A DNA stretch of 64,000 nt, from positions 1 through 64,000 of the forward strand of contig CACZCK010000004.1 in the NCBI GenBank assembly GCA_902779675.1, written 5' to 3'. The notes under the pieces are model-generated. The model saw only the letters and a list, made by a program, of their open reading frames with translations. It searched no databases and was not told the DNA's origin. Below, piece after piece: positions 51,938 through 62,244 of the stretch. Both the position numbers and the translations under genes were made by a program. Position 1 is the first letter of the stretch. Every line of letters starts with the position of its first letter. This DNA comes from an uncultured Coriobacteriaceae bacterium (lineage in GTDB: Bacteria > Actinomycetota > Coriobacteriia > Coriobacteriales > Atopobiaceae).

Positions 51938-53332
51938 ATGGAGCGACCCAGCGCCTGGCAGAGCTACACGCCCGACCAAGAAAGGGAGCTCGAGCAGCTC
52001 GCCCAAGCGTATGCGGGCTTCATCTCCCGCAACAAGACCGAGCGCGAGTGCGTGGCGGAGGCCATCCGGATGGCCGAGGAGGCCGGCTACCGCAGCCTCG
52101 AGTCATGCGTCACCGAGGGCACTCCCCTGCAGCCGGGCGATCGCGTCTATGCCTCCATGCGCGGCAAGTCGCTGATCCTCGCCGAAATCGGCGTTAAGGA
52201 CCTCACGTGCGGCATCAACATCCTGGGCGCCCATGTCGACAGCCCGCGCCTCGACGTCAAGCAGAACCCCCTCGAGGAGAAGAACGACCTCGCGTACCTG
52301 GACACCCACTATTACGGCGGCATCAAGAAGTACCAGTGGGTCACGATCCCGCTCGCCATCCACGGCGTGGTGGCCAAGAAGGACGGCACCGTGGTTCCCG
52401 TGGTGGTCGGCGAGGACCCGAGCGACCCGGTGTTCGTCATCACCGACCTGCTCATCCACCTCTCCGCCGAGCAGATGGGCAAGGAGGCCTCAAAGGTCAT
52501 CGAGGGCGAGATGCTTGACATCCTCGCCGGGCACCGTCCGCTGCGCATCGAGGGCGATGGCGAGAAAGGCCTGGAAAAGCGCCAGCTGCTCGCGCTGCTC
52601 AAGGAGCGCTACGACATGGACGAGGAGGACTTCCTCTCCGCCGAGCTCGAGGTGGTGCCCGCCGGCCCCGCCCGCGAGCTGGGCTTCGACCGCTCGATGC
52701 TGCTGGGCTACGGCCACGACGACCGCAGCTGCTCCTTTCCGAGCCTGCGTGCCCAGCTCTCGCTCGCAGAGCCTCCCGCGCGCACCGCACTCACCATCCT
52801 GGTGGACAAGGAGGAGATCGGGTCGGTCGGCTCGACGGGCATGCAGAGCCGCTTCTTCGAGAACGTCGTCGCCGAGCTCCTGGCTCTGACGGGCCATGGC
52901 GACGGGACGCTCGCGCTGCGCCGCTGCCTCATGAACTCCGACATGCTCTCGAGCGACGTGAGCGCAGGCTTCGACCCCTCGTTTGCCAGCGCCTTCGACC
53001 CCAAGAACGCCGCCTTCCTCGGGCGCGGGCTGGCCTTCAACAAGTACACCGGCAGCCGTGGCAAGGGCGGCTCCAACGACGCCGACGCCGAGTACGTCGC
53101 GCGCATCCGCGCCGTGATGGACGACCATGGCGTCAACTGGCAGACCGCCGAGCTGGGGAAAGTCGACCAGGGAGGCGGAGGCACCATCGCCTACATCCTG
53201 GCCAACTATGGCATCCGCGTCATCGACTGCGGCGTGCCCGTGCTCTCGATGCATGCGCCGTGGGAGGTCATCAGCAAGGCGGACCTCTACGAGGCGTACC
53301 GCGGCTACCAAGCGTTCCTCACCCTGGCATAG
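51938..53332 (+). CDS. M18 family aminopeptidase
   Basis: A 464-aa dinuclear zinc aminopeptidase. Metal ligands are visible in GAHVDSPRLD (His and Asp), LVDKEEIGS (Glu pair with the catalytic Glu), and late PVLSMHAPWE (His). The length and the closing VLSMHAPWEVISKADLYEAYRGY match bacterial M18 enzymes, which trim peptides in the cytosol. The ATG at 51938 follows AAGGAGCG. It converges with the transglutaminase-like gene 14 bp away. Confidence 0.93.
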   Translation: MERPSAWQSYTPDQERELEQLAQAYAGFISRNKTERECVAEAIRMAEEAGYRSLESCVTEGTPLQPGDRVYASMRGKSLILAEIGVKDLTCGINILGAHVDSPRLDVKQNPLEEKNDLAYLDTHYYGGIKKYQWVTIPLAIHGVVAKKDGTVVPVVVGEDPSDPVFVITDLLIHLSAEQMGKEASKVIEGEMLDILAGHRPLRIEGDGEKGLEKRQLLALLKERYDMDEEDFLSAELEVVPAGPARELGFDRSMLLGYGHDDRSCSFPSLRAQLSLAEPPARTALTILVDKEEIGSVGSTGMQSRFFENVVAELLALTGHGDGTLALRRCLMNSDMLSSDVSAGFDPSFASAFDPKNAAFLGRGLAFNKYTGSRGKGGSNDADAEYVARIRAVMDDHGVNWQTAELGKVDQGGGGTIAYILANYGIRVIDCGVPVLSMHAPWEVISKADLYEAYRGYQAFLTLA

Positions 53333-53346
53333 GCGCTAGCGCACCC

Positions 53347-54558
53347 CTACCCCAGCTCCTCAGGCGCCCAGTCGATCGCAATGATGCGCAGCTCGTCCTG
53401 GTTCGCGATGGCAATGCCATCCACAGGCTCGTCAAAGCAGCGGAAGACCTCCTGCGAGCTGACGAAGGCCAGCGCCTCCTCGTAGGCCTCTTGGCTGCTC
53501 AGCTTGAAGCGCAGCGTGGTCTCGCCCCGCTCACTGGCCTGCCCGATGAGGTCACGCAGGGCGAGCGCGCTGAAGCCGTCGAGGTAGGTCCCCTCCAGGC
53601 GATAGTAGTCGTAGGCCGTCGAGGTGCAGACAGGCAGATTGGTGGGTTCGATCGCCGTGTGGTCGCGCATGATCTCGTCGGTCGTGATGCACAGGTAGTC
53701 GTGGACCACGACGTCACCCGGCAGGATGGTGCCGTCGTCGCCCACGAAGGCCGGATCGCCCCACGTCACGTCGACATAGGTGGGCGTTCCGTCGAGCCAC
53801 ACGAGGTTCCAGCCATGCGACCCGCGTCCCTGCGCCTCGCCACGCACATAGGTGCAGGGGATCCCCTGCTTTGCGAGCAGGTACTGCAACGCACGCGCAT
53901 AGCCCGCGCACACCGCCTCGTGGTCGACAAACACCCCCACGATGGTCTGGTCACGCTCACCCTCGTGGTAGTCCGTGCGGTCGACGATCCATTCGTAGCA
54001 GTGCCTGAGTCGCTCGTAGGCGCTCGCGTCTGGCGCGATTCCCGCAAGAGCCTCGCCAACCTGCTCGTCAATCTGCGCCTGCAACCCATCGATCTGCTCG
54101 GACGGCACCGTAAACTGCGGCACGACCAAAACCGAGCCGTCCTGCTCGCCGTAGTCGTAGCCACCGAGCCAGAAGAACTCGGGGTGGTCGCCCCGCACGG
54201 CCCAATAGGCCGCCTCGGCATCGGAAGCCGTGCAGTCCTCCAGCACGAAGCGCTCCTGTCGGTCGCGGAGCGCCTGCAAGAAGGTGCCATAGACCATCTG
54301 CTGACGGTCGGTCAGGCCGTCGTACCAGAGTCCCGCGTCCCCCTCCGTCGGCATCGTCGGCGTGGCCACTGGCGTTTCTGGCTCGTCGACAAGCACGTCT
54401 GCCAGGGGGTTGGTGCAACTCGTGAGCTCCCCTGCGGCCAGGACGTCGCGCACCCAGAGAATGGGCACGTCAAAGCGTCCATCAAAAAAGAGGCCCGCGC
54501 CGATGGCCACGAGACCGGCCGTCAGCAGGACGGTGGCACAGCCACGTAGCAGCCTCAT
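53347..54558 (-). CDS. Transglutaminase-like membrane-anchored protein
   Basis: A 403-aa exported protein with one N-terminal membrane segment (residues 5-25). The transglutaminase-like core is clear: Cys in DHEAVCAGYARALQYLL, His in SHGWNLVWLDG and Asp in YVDVTWGDPAF, the Cys-His-Asp triad. Such proteins are peptidases or crosslinkers at the cell surface. The ATG at 54558 follows GGAGGTG. It is 78 bp downstream of the DUF4012-N-like gene on the same strand and may be co-transcribed with it. Confidence 0.85.
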   Translation of the reverse strand: MRLLRGCATVLLTAGLVAIGAGLFFDGRFDVPILWVRDVLAAGELTSCTNPLADVLVDEPETPVATPTMPTEGDAGLWYDGLTDRQQMVYGTFLQALRDRQERFVLEDCTASDAEAAYWAVRGDHPEFFWLGGYDYGEQDGSVLVVPQFTVPSEQIDGLQAQIDEQVGEALAGIAPDASAYERLRHCYEWIVDRTDYHEGERDQTIVGVFVDHEAVCAGYARALQYLLAKQGIPCTYVRGEAQGRGSHGWNLVWLDGTPTYVDVTWGDPAFVGDDGTILPGDVVVHDYLCITTDEIMRDHTAIEPTNLPVCTSTAYDYYRLEGTYLDGFSALALRDLIGQASERGETTLRFKLSSQEAYEEALAFVSSQEVFRCFDEPVDGIAIANQDELRIIAIDWAPEELG

Positions 54559-54636
54559 GGACACCTCCACATTTCAACGAGGATGGCCGAGCACGCAGGC
54601 CCGGCCATCACGTCGGTCACAAAACCCTCGCCGGCA

Positions 54637-55311
54637 CTACCCCGCCAGCGACCCAAACATGTCGGAGACCCCAACCACCAAGTCGACGATGCCACCGAAC
54701 TGCTCGAAGACCGTCTTGGCGGACGAAACGGCACCCCTCAGTTGCTCGGTCCAGCCGTTGACCGCCTCGAAGCGCGAGGTGGGCAGCGCGTCGGCCTTGC
54801 TCGAGCAGTCGCTCACCACAGCACCGGCCTCCTGTAGCGTCTTTGCCAGCGCGACGAGCTGCTCCATCTTCTGCGAGACCTTGCCCATGTCGACGTTCTG
54901 GCCAGTCACGATCCCGTCGGCCGCAAGCTCGTCCCAAGAGTCGAGCACGGGCACCACCGCGTCGTCGGCCAGCGTTCCCGAGATGGCGCCAATGGAGCGC
55001 ATCGTGGCCACGTCAGTGCCCAGCACCGGCACCTGCGAGGCGATGTCCCACTGCACGCCATCGAGCTCGGCTGATGCCTGGCTGGTGAGCGTGGCTGCCG
55101 TACGGGCGTAGGTGAGCGCCGCGTCGTAGTCCTGCGCCTCGACGCTGCTCTTGATCTGCTCGTAGGCGGTGGCAGCCTGGCCAAACAGGTCTCCCACCCG
55201 CTTGACGCTCAGGCCAAACCATGCCCCAAAGCCCACGATTGCAGCCAACAGAAGGGTAAAGACCAGCTTGAGGAACCCATGTCCCCTCTTGGACGTGACG
55301 TTCGTGCTCAT
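54637..55311 (-). CDS. Single-pass membrane protein resembling DUF4012 N-terminal region
   Basis: A 224-aa protein: basic N terminus, one membrane helix (residues 14-35), then a helical exterior part. The segment AATLTSQASAELDGVQWDIASQVPVLGTDVATMRS strongly resembles the helical region before the DUF4012 domain in large actinobacterial envelope proteins, but the DUF4012 domain itself is absent. So it is either a short stand-alone form or a truncated one. The ATG at 55311 follows GGGAG. It lies between the addA and transglutaminase-like genes. The function is unknown; a surface role is likely. Confidence 0.65.
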   Translation of the reverse strand: MSTNVTSKRGHGFLKLVFTLLLAAIVGFGAWFGLSVKRVGDLFGQAATAYEQIKSSVEAQDYDAALTYARTAATLTSQASAELDGVQWDIASQVPVLGTDVATMRSIGAISGTLADDAVVPVLDSWDELAADGIVTGQNVDMGKVSQKMEQLVALAKTLQEAGAVVSDCSSKADALPTSRFEAVNGWTEQLRGAVSSAKTVFEQFGGIVDLVVGVSDMFGSLAG

Positions 55312-55441
55312 GAGATGACTCCCTTCCATCTCGGGCGGTACACCCACAAAGACAGGTACCTGTCCAATACAGAAGGTACCCATCTCGGCAGCGCCCCATG
55401 CATTCCTTCGCAACTTCACGCAGCCGGCCGTCCTCGTCACG

Positions 55442-58400
55442 TCAGACGATGATGGGCTTGCGCTCCGCATCGAAGGCGTAGCGCACCACGACCGGCCCGC
55501 CCACTCCGTCGTCCACCTCCACGCAGACGAAGGCGCATTCCACGGCCTCGAAGCCCTGGTCCATGAGCACCCACGCGTAGAAGTTAGCCTGCATTCGGTG
55601 GCGCTCCTCTATCTGCGCGAGCGTGAGCCCCACGTCGCCGGTCTTGTAGTCGACCACCAGCGCCTTCGAGGATCCGTGGTCACACGCCAGCAGGTCGATG
55701 GCCCCCTCCACGTACTTGCCGTAGCGCGCATCCACGCGCACAAAGAAGGGAACCTCCGGCCGCACCAGGTCGAAGGCCAGCACCTCGCGACGCAGGTCGC
55801 ACCGCTCCCAACGCCCGATGGCCTCCTCAAGGCGCCTCGTCTGACGCTGCGACAGGTGCCAGGTGCGCGCCAGCGCCTCGAGGCGCTCCGGACTGTGATC
55901 GCGACCCGTCTCCACCATCGTCTGCGCCAGCTCGTGAAAGGCGGAACCTAGGTTGGTGGCCTTGTCGGTGTCATCGGTATACGCAGAGCCCTCCGCCTCG
56001 GCCTCCTGCTGTGCCTTGGGTGGCGTCGGCGGAAGCCTGCGGGGACGCGCGTCCTCTACGGGCGTACCTTCTTGATCGGCCGTGGCACCTGCCTCACGGG
56101 CAGGCAACGCCTCGGCCTCCATCTGCGCATGGGCCGAGGAGTAGCTGAACACGCCCTCGCGTGCGCGCCAGCCATGGGCGTCGATGCGTACGTCTTGCAC
56201 GGGAAACAGCAGGAAGTGCTCGGGTTCGGACGCCTGACCTGCCGCCTGCGTTCCCAGAAGGGGTATCTGCGTAACGCTCTGGGGCAGCTCGCCATCGAAG
56301 CCCTCGAGCGTACCGGCCGAGACGGCCTGCCACGGGTCGCCGCTGCCGCGCCTCGGGCGCACCAGCTCCACCACGCGTGCCACACCCTCGGCAGCCTCCA
56401 CGGCAACGCGCTCGTAGCGCACGCCGCCCGCACCGTCACTCACGCGCCGCTCCAGCTCGATGGGCCGCTCGGGCGTCACCTCAAAGGCGCACTCGCCTGC
56501 CGCAAGCTCGTCGAGGGCGGGAAACGCCCCGAGCATGCCCATGGCGAGCTGCGAGAGGTACTGGTCCTTGTCCGAGACGGGCAGACCCACCACCAGCGCC
56601 TCCTCGGCACGGGTGAGGGCGACGTAGAGCAGACGCGCCTTCTCGGCGGCCTCGGCGCTCAGCTCGCACTGGTCGAGGAACGCCGCCCACTGGGCGGTAG
56701 AGCGGCACTGGGCCGCCGTGTCGGGCACCTCGACCTCCTTGCGGCAGGCACTGACACCCTTGACCTGGGGGCCGGGTGCCGCGACCACCACGCAGGTACC
56801 GTCCATGCGCCCGACCGAGAGGCGTCCCGACGCCGAGGGGTTGCCCCAGCACTCCGCCACGGCCGTTACGGCAAACTGCAGTCCCTTGGAGCCGTGGATC
56901 GTCATCACACGCACGGCGTCGACCGTGTCGCCCACCAGGTTGGCAGGCGTGAGCTTGGCCGCCGCCAGCCAGCGGTCGAACTCGTCGGCCGCACGCGCCG
57001 CGCCCAGGCCCAGGGTGGTGGTCAGCTCGCGTACGTAGCGCACGGCGGCAAGCACGTTGGCCGCCGTCGAGAGACCGTCGAGGCCCTGGCGCTCCAGCCG
57101 GAGCAACCAACCGCTCTCCTCCACCACGGCCTGGCACACGTCGGCAAGCTGCCAGCGCCCGAGGCGTCCATAGGCACGGCACAGGACCTCGTGCGCCCGC
57201 ATGAGACGCTCCGACGGCTCCACGGCCCCATACAGCTCGAGCTCGCCGTTCACAAAGCACTGCTCCACGGGTCGCTTGGCCGGTGCGTCCAGCACCTCCT
57301 GGCGACGCGTGCCCAGCTGGCAGAAGTCGTCGGCATCCAGGCGGAACATGTCGCTGGAAAGCAGGCGGAAGAGGCCCGTCTCGGTGTCGTGCGGGTTGGC
57401 GAGCGTATGCAGCAGCGCCTGTATGACGCCCACCTCGGGCGTGCTGGAGAACGACGAGCCGCCGGTAACCACAGCGGGCAACCCATGCGCGCGCAGCGCG
57501 TCGAGATAGAGACCCACCTTGCTCGTGGTACCCAGAAGCAGCGCCATGCTACCCACCGGCTGCCCCGCGTCACGGTAGGCGGCCAGACGGTCGGCGATCT
57601 GCGCGGCGATGGTGGCGCTCATGAGCTCGGCGTTGCCGCCCGTGGCGACCTCGAGGCGGATGCGGCACGCCTCGCTGCCGTCCTCGCTGCGCGCGGCATA
57701 CCTGCTATGGCGCCCCTCATCGCCCGCGAGCTTGAGAAAGTCGCCGAGCAGCCCGGCATCGCCGCACACCCGCTCGACGAGGCCAAGCACGTTGTGGTCG
57801 GAGCGGTAGTTGACGTCCATCGCCACATGCTGCGACGCGGGCAGCCCCCGCCCGCGGGCCCGGAAGACCTCCACGTCGCCGCCGCGGAAGCGGTAGATCG
57901 ACTGCTGGGCGTCGCCCACGGTGGTGAGGTGGCGAGCATCCTCGCCCGAGAGCAGCGAGATGAGACGCAGCTGTCGCTCGTCGGTGTCCTGGAACTCGTC
58001 GATCATCACCAGGCGGAAACGGTCCTTGTAGTCGCGCGCCACCTCAGGGTTGTTCTCCACGACGCTCAGGGCGAGGCCAATGAGGTCGTCGTTGTCCAGA
58101 TAGGAGTGCTCGCGCTTGAGCTCCCCGTACCGCTCGTCGACGCGTCGGGCCAGCAGCACGACCTGCGGGCACAGCTCCTGCACGCGCTCGTACTGCGCGC
58201 AGGCCGTAGCCTGTGCGAGCAGACGCTTGGCATCCTCCTTGAGGGGCTTCTGGTCGGCCTTGCGCAGGTCGGGCACCTTGATGCCCCCAAGCGCCTCGCA
58301 TGCACGGGTGGCCGTCTGCTGCCCGGGGGGCAGCGCGCAGAACTCCGCGAGTGGTGCCAGCGACGCCTCGGCAACGCCACGCTGCTTCTCGGTGAGGTTG

Positions 58401-59068
58401 AGCGACGCGATCGCCTCGAACGCGCGCGTCAGGGCCCGCAGCTCCCCCGCCGCCTCATGCGACTGGGGGCACACAAACGCGTCGAATCCATCCGCGCACT
58501 TGGCAGCCTCAGAGCGGAGCGTGGCGATCATGCCCACCACCGAACCCGAGCTCGCGGTCCACAGTGGGTACTCCTCGCGCAACGCGGCGTAGGCGTCATC
58601 GTGCTGGACCTCGTCCATCACCTCGTCGAGCGCGCGAGCCATGAGGGCATCGGCAACGCTGCCGTCGCACACCTCGAACTTGGGGTCGACCCCCAGCTCG
58701 ATGGCATGGCGATGCAGGATGCGCGAGCACATGCCATGGATGGTCGAGATCCAGGCACCGTCGACGCGCAGGGCTTCCTCGCGCAGGCGCGGATCGTCCT
58801 CGCCCGCCGCACGAAGCGCCTGGCGCACGCGCTCCTTGATCTCGAGCGCTGCGGCCTCCGTAAACGTAATGACCAAGGCTTGGTCGATGGAGTCGAGGTA
58901 GCGTCCGCCGTCGGCAGCGCTGCCCTCCGAGAGGGCGTGCACCAGGCGCGCCGTGAGCGTGAAGGTCTTGCCCGACCCGGCGCCTGCCGCCACGAACAGC
59001 GGCTCGTCGAGGCGCTGCACCACCGCACGCTGGCCGTCGTTGAGCCGAGAGAGGTCGATGCCTGCCAT
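55442..59068 (-). CDS. addA: AddA-like helicase-nuclease
   Basis: A 1208-aa UvrD-type helicase fused to a nuclease, the AddA subunit for double-strand break repair. Walker A GAGSGKTFTL is at residues 29-38, followed by ITFTEAAALEIKERVRQAL, DEFQDTDERQLRLI (motif II) and VMTIHGSKGLQF. The C-terminal PD-(D/E)xK nuclease shows the EGAIDLL Asp and DYKTG motif. Its ATG overlaps the addB stop (TAATG), so the two are co-translated. It is longer than it needs to be for helicase alone, consistent with AddA. Confidence 0.93.
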   Translation of the reverse strand: MAGIDLSRLNDGQRAVVQRLDEPLFVAAGAGSGKTFTLTARLVHALSEGSAADGGRYLDSIDQALVITFTEAAALEIKERVRQALRAAGEDDPRLREEALRVDGAWISTIHGMCSRILHRHAIELGVDPKFEVCDGSVADALMARALDEVMDEVQHDDAYAALREEYPLWTASSGSVVGMIATLRSEAAKCADGFDAFVCPQSHEAAGELRALTRAFEAIASLNLTEKQRGVAEASLAPLAEFCALPPGQQTATRACEALGGIKVPDLRKADQKPLKEDAKRLLAQATACAQYERVQELCPQVVLLARRVDERYGELKREHSYLDNDDLIGLALSVVENNPEVARDYKDRFRLVMIDEFQDTDERQLRLISLLSGEDARHLTTVGDAQQSIYRFRGGDVEVFRARGRGLPASQHVAMDVNYRSDHNVLGLVERVCGDAGLLGDFLKLAGDEGRHSRYAARSEDGSEACRIRLEVATGGNAELMSATIAAQIADRLAAYRDAGQPVGSMALLLGTTSKVGLYLDALRAHGLPAVVTGGSSFSSTPEVGVIQALLHTLANPHDTETGLFRLLSSDMFRLDADDFCQLGTRRQEVLDAPAKRPVEQCFVNGELELYGAVEPSERLMRAHEVLCRAYGRLGRWQLADVCQAVVEESGWLLRLERQGLDGLSTAANVLAAVRYVRELTTTLGLGAARAADEFDRWLAAAKLTPANLVGDTVDAVRVMTIHGSKGLQFAVTAVAECWGNPSASGRLSVGRMDGTCVVVAAPGPQVKGVSACRKEVEVPDTAAQCRSTAQWAAFLDQCELSAEAAEKARLLYVALTRAEEALVVGLPVSDKDQYLSQLAMGMLGAFPALDELAAGECAFEVTPERPIELERRVSDGAGGVRYERVAVEAAEGVARVVELVRPRRGSGDPWQAVSAGTLEGFDGELPQSVTQIPLLGTQAAGQASEPEHFLLFPVQDVRIDAHGWRAREGVFSYSSAHAQMEAEALPAREAGATADQEGTPVEDARPRRLPPTPPKAQQEAEAEGSAYTDDTDKATNLGSAFHELAQTMVETGRDHSPERLEALARTWHLSQRQTRRLEEAIGRWERCDLRREVLAFDLVRPEVPFFVRVDARYGKYVEGAIDLLACDHGSSKALVVDYKTGDVGLTLAQIEERHRMQANFYAWVLMDQGFEAVECAFVCVEVDDGVGGPVVVRYAFDAERKPIIV

Positions 59069-62000
59069 TATCGTGCCACCCTTCTCTCGCACTGCATGAC
59101 GGGGCAGAAGTCGCAGGAGTGCGCGTCGCGAGGCCGGGCCTCGACGTTGCCCGCCATCATCTGCCGGACCTGCTCGGCCACCAGCTCCTCGGTACGGTCG
59201 AGCAGGGCGTCCATGCCGCTGCCGCCATCGGCACCGCGCGGCACGGCCACGCGCTCGTAGCGCTTGGACGAGACACTGCCAAAGACCATGTCGGCCACGT
59301 TGGCGTCGGCCACGCCCGCAAGCGCATGCGGACTCTTGGTGCTGAGGTAGACGCTGCCCACAAGACGCAGCCGTCCTTCGAAGGCGCGGCGCACGACCTG
59401 CGCGTACACCAGCGACTGCACGCGATTGGGCAGCGAGTCTCCCTCGAGCACGCCCTCCTGCAGGGCGTCGTACTCGGCGGCAAAGCCGTTGGGGCTCTTG
59501 TGCTTGTAGTCGATGATCACCGCCGTGCCGTGCGGGCTCACGTCAATGCGATCGACGGTCCCGGTGATGTACGCATCGGCGTAGGGTACCAGCTGCCCAC
59601 CGCGCCCGAAGCTCCACTCAAAGAGGCGCGGCTCGAAACCCTGCAGGATGCCCGTCTGGTACGCGAGCGAGGACAGCAGGTCCTGGCGTAGCTGGTCCTC
59701 CTGGGCGCGGTCGGACGAGTCGTGCGCGACCAGCAGCTGTTGGGCCTGCCGCGGGCGCTTGACCATGTACATGTGCTGTTGGTGCAGGTCGAACTCGAGG
59801 TCGAGCGCTGCACGAGCTGCCTCGAGGGTCGTCTCGTCGATCCGCGAGCCGGCGACGTGCACGGCCGGATCGACCTCGATGCGCGCCAGCAGCTCGTCGC
59901 GCGGGATGCCGGGCCACTGCGCTTCGAGTGCGCGAGCCAGCAACTCGCGATGCGTCACCTCGAGCACGCGATGCGCGAAGGTGCCCATCTCCATACCCCC
60001 ATGGCCCGCGTCGACCGTTCCGAGACGCAGGCGGCGCAGGCTGAACCACTTGTAGGGACACTCGAGGTACGTCTCGATCTGGGAAGCCGAGAGCACGGGC
60101 TTGCCACCGGGCAGAACCTCGCTACCTTCCTGGGGCACAAAGACCTGCCCGCGCGACGCATCCGTCAGCAGGCCGGCCGGTGCCGGGTCGCTCGCAACCG
60201 CAGAGAGGGGTCCCACGCCGAGGGGTGACAGGTTGGCGCCAAGGCTCGTCTCGGGCCGTGACTCCTTGGGCAGTGAGATCTGCTCAAAGCTCGCCGAAGC
60301 GGAGATGCCGCAGGCGGCAAGCAGCTCCGAAAGCATGACGGAAGGGTAGGTCTCCTTGGCGTCGGCATCGTGGGTGGCGCGCTCCAGCACCAGATGTCTG
60401 CGAGGTACCGCCACCAGCGCCCTGAAGTTGGCACGGGCCTCGGCCATCGGGTCGGCCACAGGTTCCACGTCCAGCATCTCGAGCAAGGCCTGAAGCAGGT
60501 CGTCGCCCGCCTTGATGCCCTGCTCGGCAGTCGTGAGCCCCATCACCACCAGAGCGTCCACCGAGCCCGGCGCCAGGCGTGCGGCGCCGCCCACGTCGCT
60601 AACGGTGACCAGCGGCAGACTGGCTGCCGCCTGCGTCTCCATGCGCGTCATGACCGACATGCCCTCGGCAGCCCACTCGGCGATCTCCACGAGCTGCGCA
60701 AGCGACACCGCGCCCTCCTGCGACCGGTCGGTGGTCACGCCGAGCTCGCGCAATGACCCAGCAAGCTGCAGGATCGCCTGCAGCACCGCACGGGCCTCGT
60801 CGGCATGCTCGTCGAGCCGCGCATCGGGCTGGCCGAGCGACTCGACATAGGGCAGCAGCAGCTTGGAGGCGGCCGTGCCCATGCGCCCGCGCAGCAGCTC
60901 GGCAGTGGCGCGCGCGACCGCCGGCGACGTGTCGCGCTCCGACTGGAGCATGGCCAGCACGCGCGCAGGGGTCAGCAGGCGGTTACCCCGCCAGACGGCA
61001 TCGGTCCACCAAGCCTGCGCCGCATCGACGTGCGCGATGTCGGAGAGGAGAAAGTCGGTGAGGTGACGCGGCGGCCACCAGCTCATGTCGCCCAGCTGCG
61101 CGACCGGCCCCTCGAGCCCCTCGACGGGCTCAGGCCATGTGGCGGCAAGGTCGGATAGCTGCGCGACCGTGTGGGCAAACGCAAAGAACGCCTGGGCGGA
61201 CGGGCAGTCGAGCAGGGCCGTCGACCAGCCCATGCGCACGGGCAGCCCGCGGGCGGCCAGCTTGGGCAGCAGCTCGCGACGCGCGCGTGCCACGTCGGGG
61301 ACGGCCACCACAACGCTCTGCGCCTCGTCCTCGGCCACCAGGCGCGCTACCCGCTGGGCCACCACCTGCGCCTCGGCCACGGGTCCGGCAGGCATCAGCA
61401 GCTCGATGGCGCCATCGGCCGGCGAGACAAGTAGGTCGTCGGAGAACAGGGCATCGAGCAGACGGGAGAGCTGAGGGGCGCGAGCGACCTCGGCACCAAC
61501 GGGGCAACTCTGCGTTGCCCCCTCCTGGCCAAACCATGCCAGTAGGCGCTCTACCTGCATCGATGCGGGGCCGTCGCACACGTTGGCGACCACAGTCACC
61601 TCCGTGAGCCCCGCGAGGGCGCGCAGCAGCTCGCGGTCGGCACGGCCCATGGACGAGAAGCCTGCGACCACCACCTGGGGCACGCGCGCCCCCGCGTTGG
61701 CCAGCAAGTGCGGGACGAGCACCGAGACCTCGGCAGCACTCACGAACCCATGCTCGGCGAGCAGCTCCGCCATCCGACCGGCAAGGCCCACCAGGCAGGT
61801 TTCCGCAGCCGTCAGGCCTGCGCGCAGGCAGGCATCGCGATCGACGCCGGCGGCATTAACCGGTAGCCAGGGCAGCGAGCGGCCGACGAGACTCGCCAGC
61901 ACGGCTACCACGCCGTCCGATACCTTGATGGGACCCAGCTCGTCAGGCGTTGCCTGCAGCATCGCCTGGCGCCCAAGCACCGTGAGGGTGACGCTGTCGG

Positions 62001-62244
62001 CGATGGCACGGCCATCGCCCCAGACCTCCCAGCGCTCCTTGAGCCACGCCGTGGGCGTGGTGGTGGCTACCGACAGGGCCAGCCCTCGTTCTGCGGCCAG
62101 TGCGCGTTGCGCGTCGAGCGCCTGTGCAAAGCTGGGCACGAGCAACACGGCCGAGCCGCATGTCTCGATGCCCTCGCGCAGCGCCTCGATGACGCGCGCG
62201 CTGACCAGCTGCTCCTGTGCTGTCCTGACGATGGATACGGGCAT
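59068..62244 (-). CDS. addB: AddB-like nuclease subunit
   Basis: A 1058-aa partner of AddA. The C-terminal nuclease has DRIDVSPHGTAVIIDYKHKS (catalytic Asp and Lys) and the four iron-sulphur cysteines: one in LECPYKWFS and three in CDFCPVMQC. The N terminus lacks a Walker A motif (only AVLLVPSFAQALDAQ where a P-loop would stand), so it is a degenerate helicase like a RexB/AdnA-like subunit. I chose the ATG at 62244 because GAGGAGG precedes it; the longer frame reads through a low-complexity leader. It is 1 bp coupled to addA. Confidence 0.88.
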   Translation of the reverse strand: MPVSIVRTAQEQLVSARVIEALREGIETCGSAVLLVPSFAQALDAQRALAAERGLALSVATTTPTAWLKERWEVWGDGRAIADSVTLTVLGRQAMLQATPDELGPIKVSDGVVAVLASLVGRSLPWLPVNAAGVDRDACLRAGLTAAETCLVGLAGRMAELLAEHGFVSAAEVSVLVPHLLANAGARVPQVVVAGFSSMGRADRELLRALAGLTEVTVVANVCDGPASMQVERLLAWFGQEGATQSCPVGAEVARAPQLSRLLDALFSDDLLVSPADGAIELLMPAGPVAEAQVVAQRVARLVAEDEAQSVVVAVPDVARARRELLPKLAARGLPVRMGWSTALLDCPSAQAFFAFAHTVAQLSDLAATWPEPVEGLEGPVAQLGDMSWWPPRHLTDFLLSDIAHVDAAQAWWTDAVWRGNRLLTPARVLAMLQSERDTSPAVARATAELLRGRMGTAASKLLLPYVESLGQPDARLDEHADEARAVLQAILQLAGSLRELGVTTDRSQEGAVSLAQLVEIAEWAAEGMSVMTRMETQAAASLPLVTVSDVGGAARLAPGSVDALVVMGLTTAEQGIKAGDDLLQALLEMLDVEPVADPMAEARANFRALVAVPRRHLVLERATHDADAKETYPSVMLSELLAACGISASASFEQISLPKESRPETSLGANLSPLGVGPLSAVASDPAPAGLLTDASRGQVFVPQEGSEVLPGGKPVLSASQIETYLECPYKWFSLRRLRLGTVDAGHGGMEMGTFAHRVLEVTHRELLARALEAQWPGIPRDELLARIEVDPAVHVAGSRIDETTLEAARAALDLEFDLHQQHMYMVKRPRQAQQLLVAHDSSDRAQEDQLRQDLLSSLAYQTGILQGFEPRLFEWSFGRGGQLVPYADAYITGTVDRIDVSPHGTAVIIDYKHKSPNGFAAEYDALQEGVLEGDSLPNRVQSLVYAQVVRRAFEGRLRLVGSVYLSTKSPHALAGVADANVADMVFGSVSSKRYERVAVPRGADGGSGMDALLDRTEELVAEQVRQMMAGNVEARPRDAHSCDFCPVMQCERRVAR

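Noticed and set aside
56072-59260. A 1062-codon open frame on the plus strand opposite addA
   Set aside because: Antisense of a protein with all helicase and nuclease motifs; His/Arg/Leu-rich low-complexity product.
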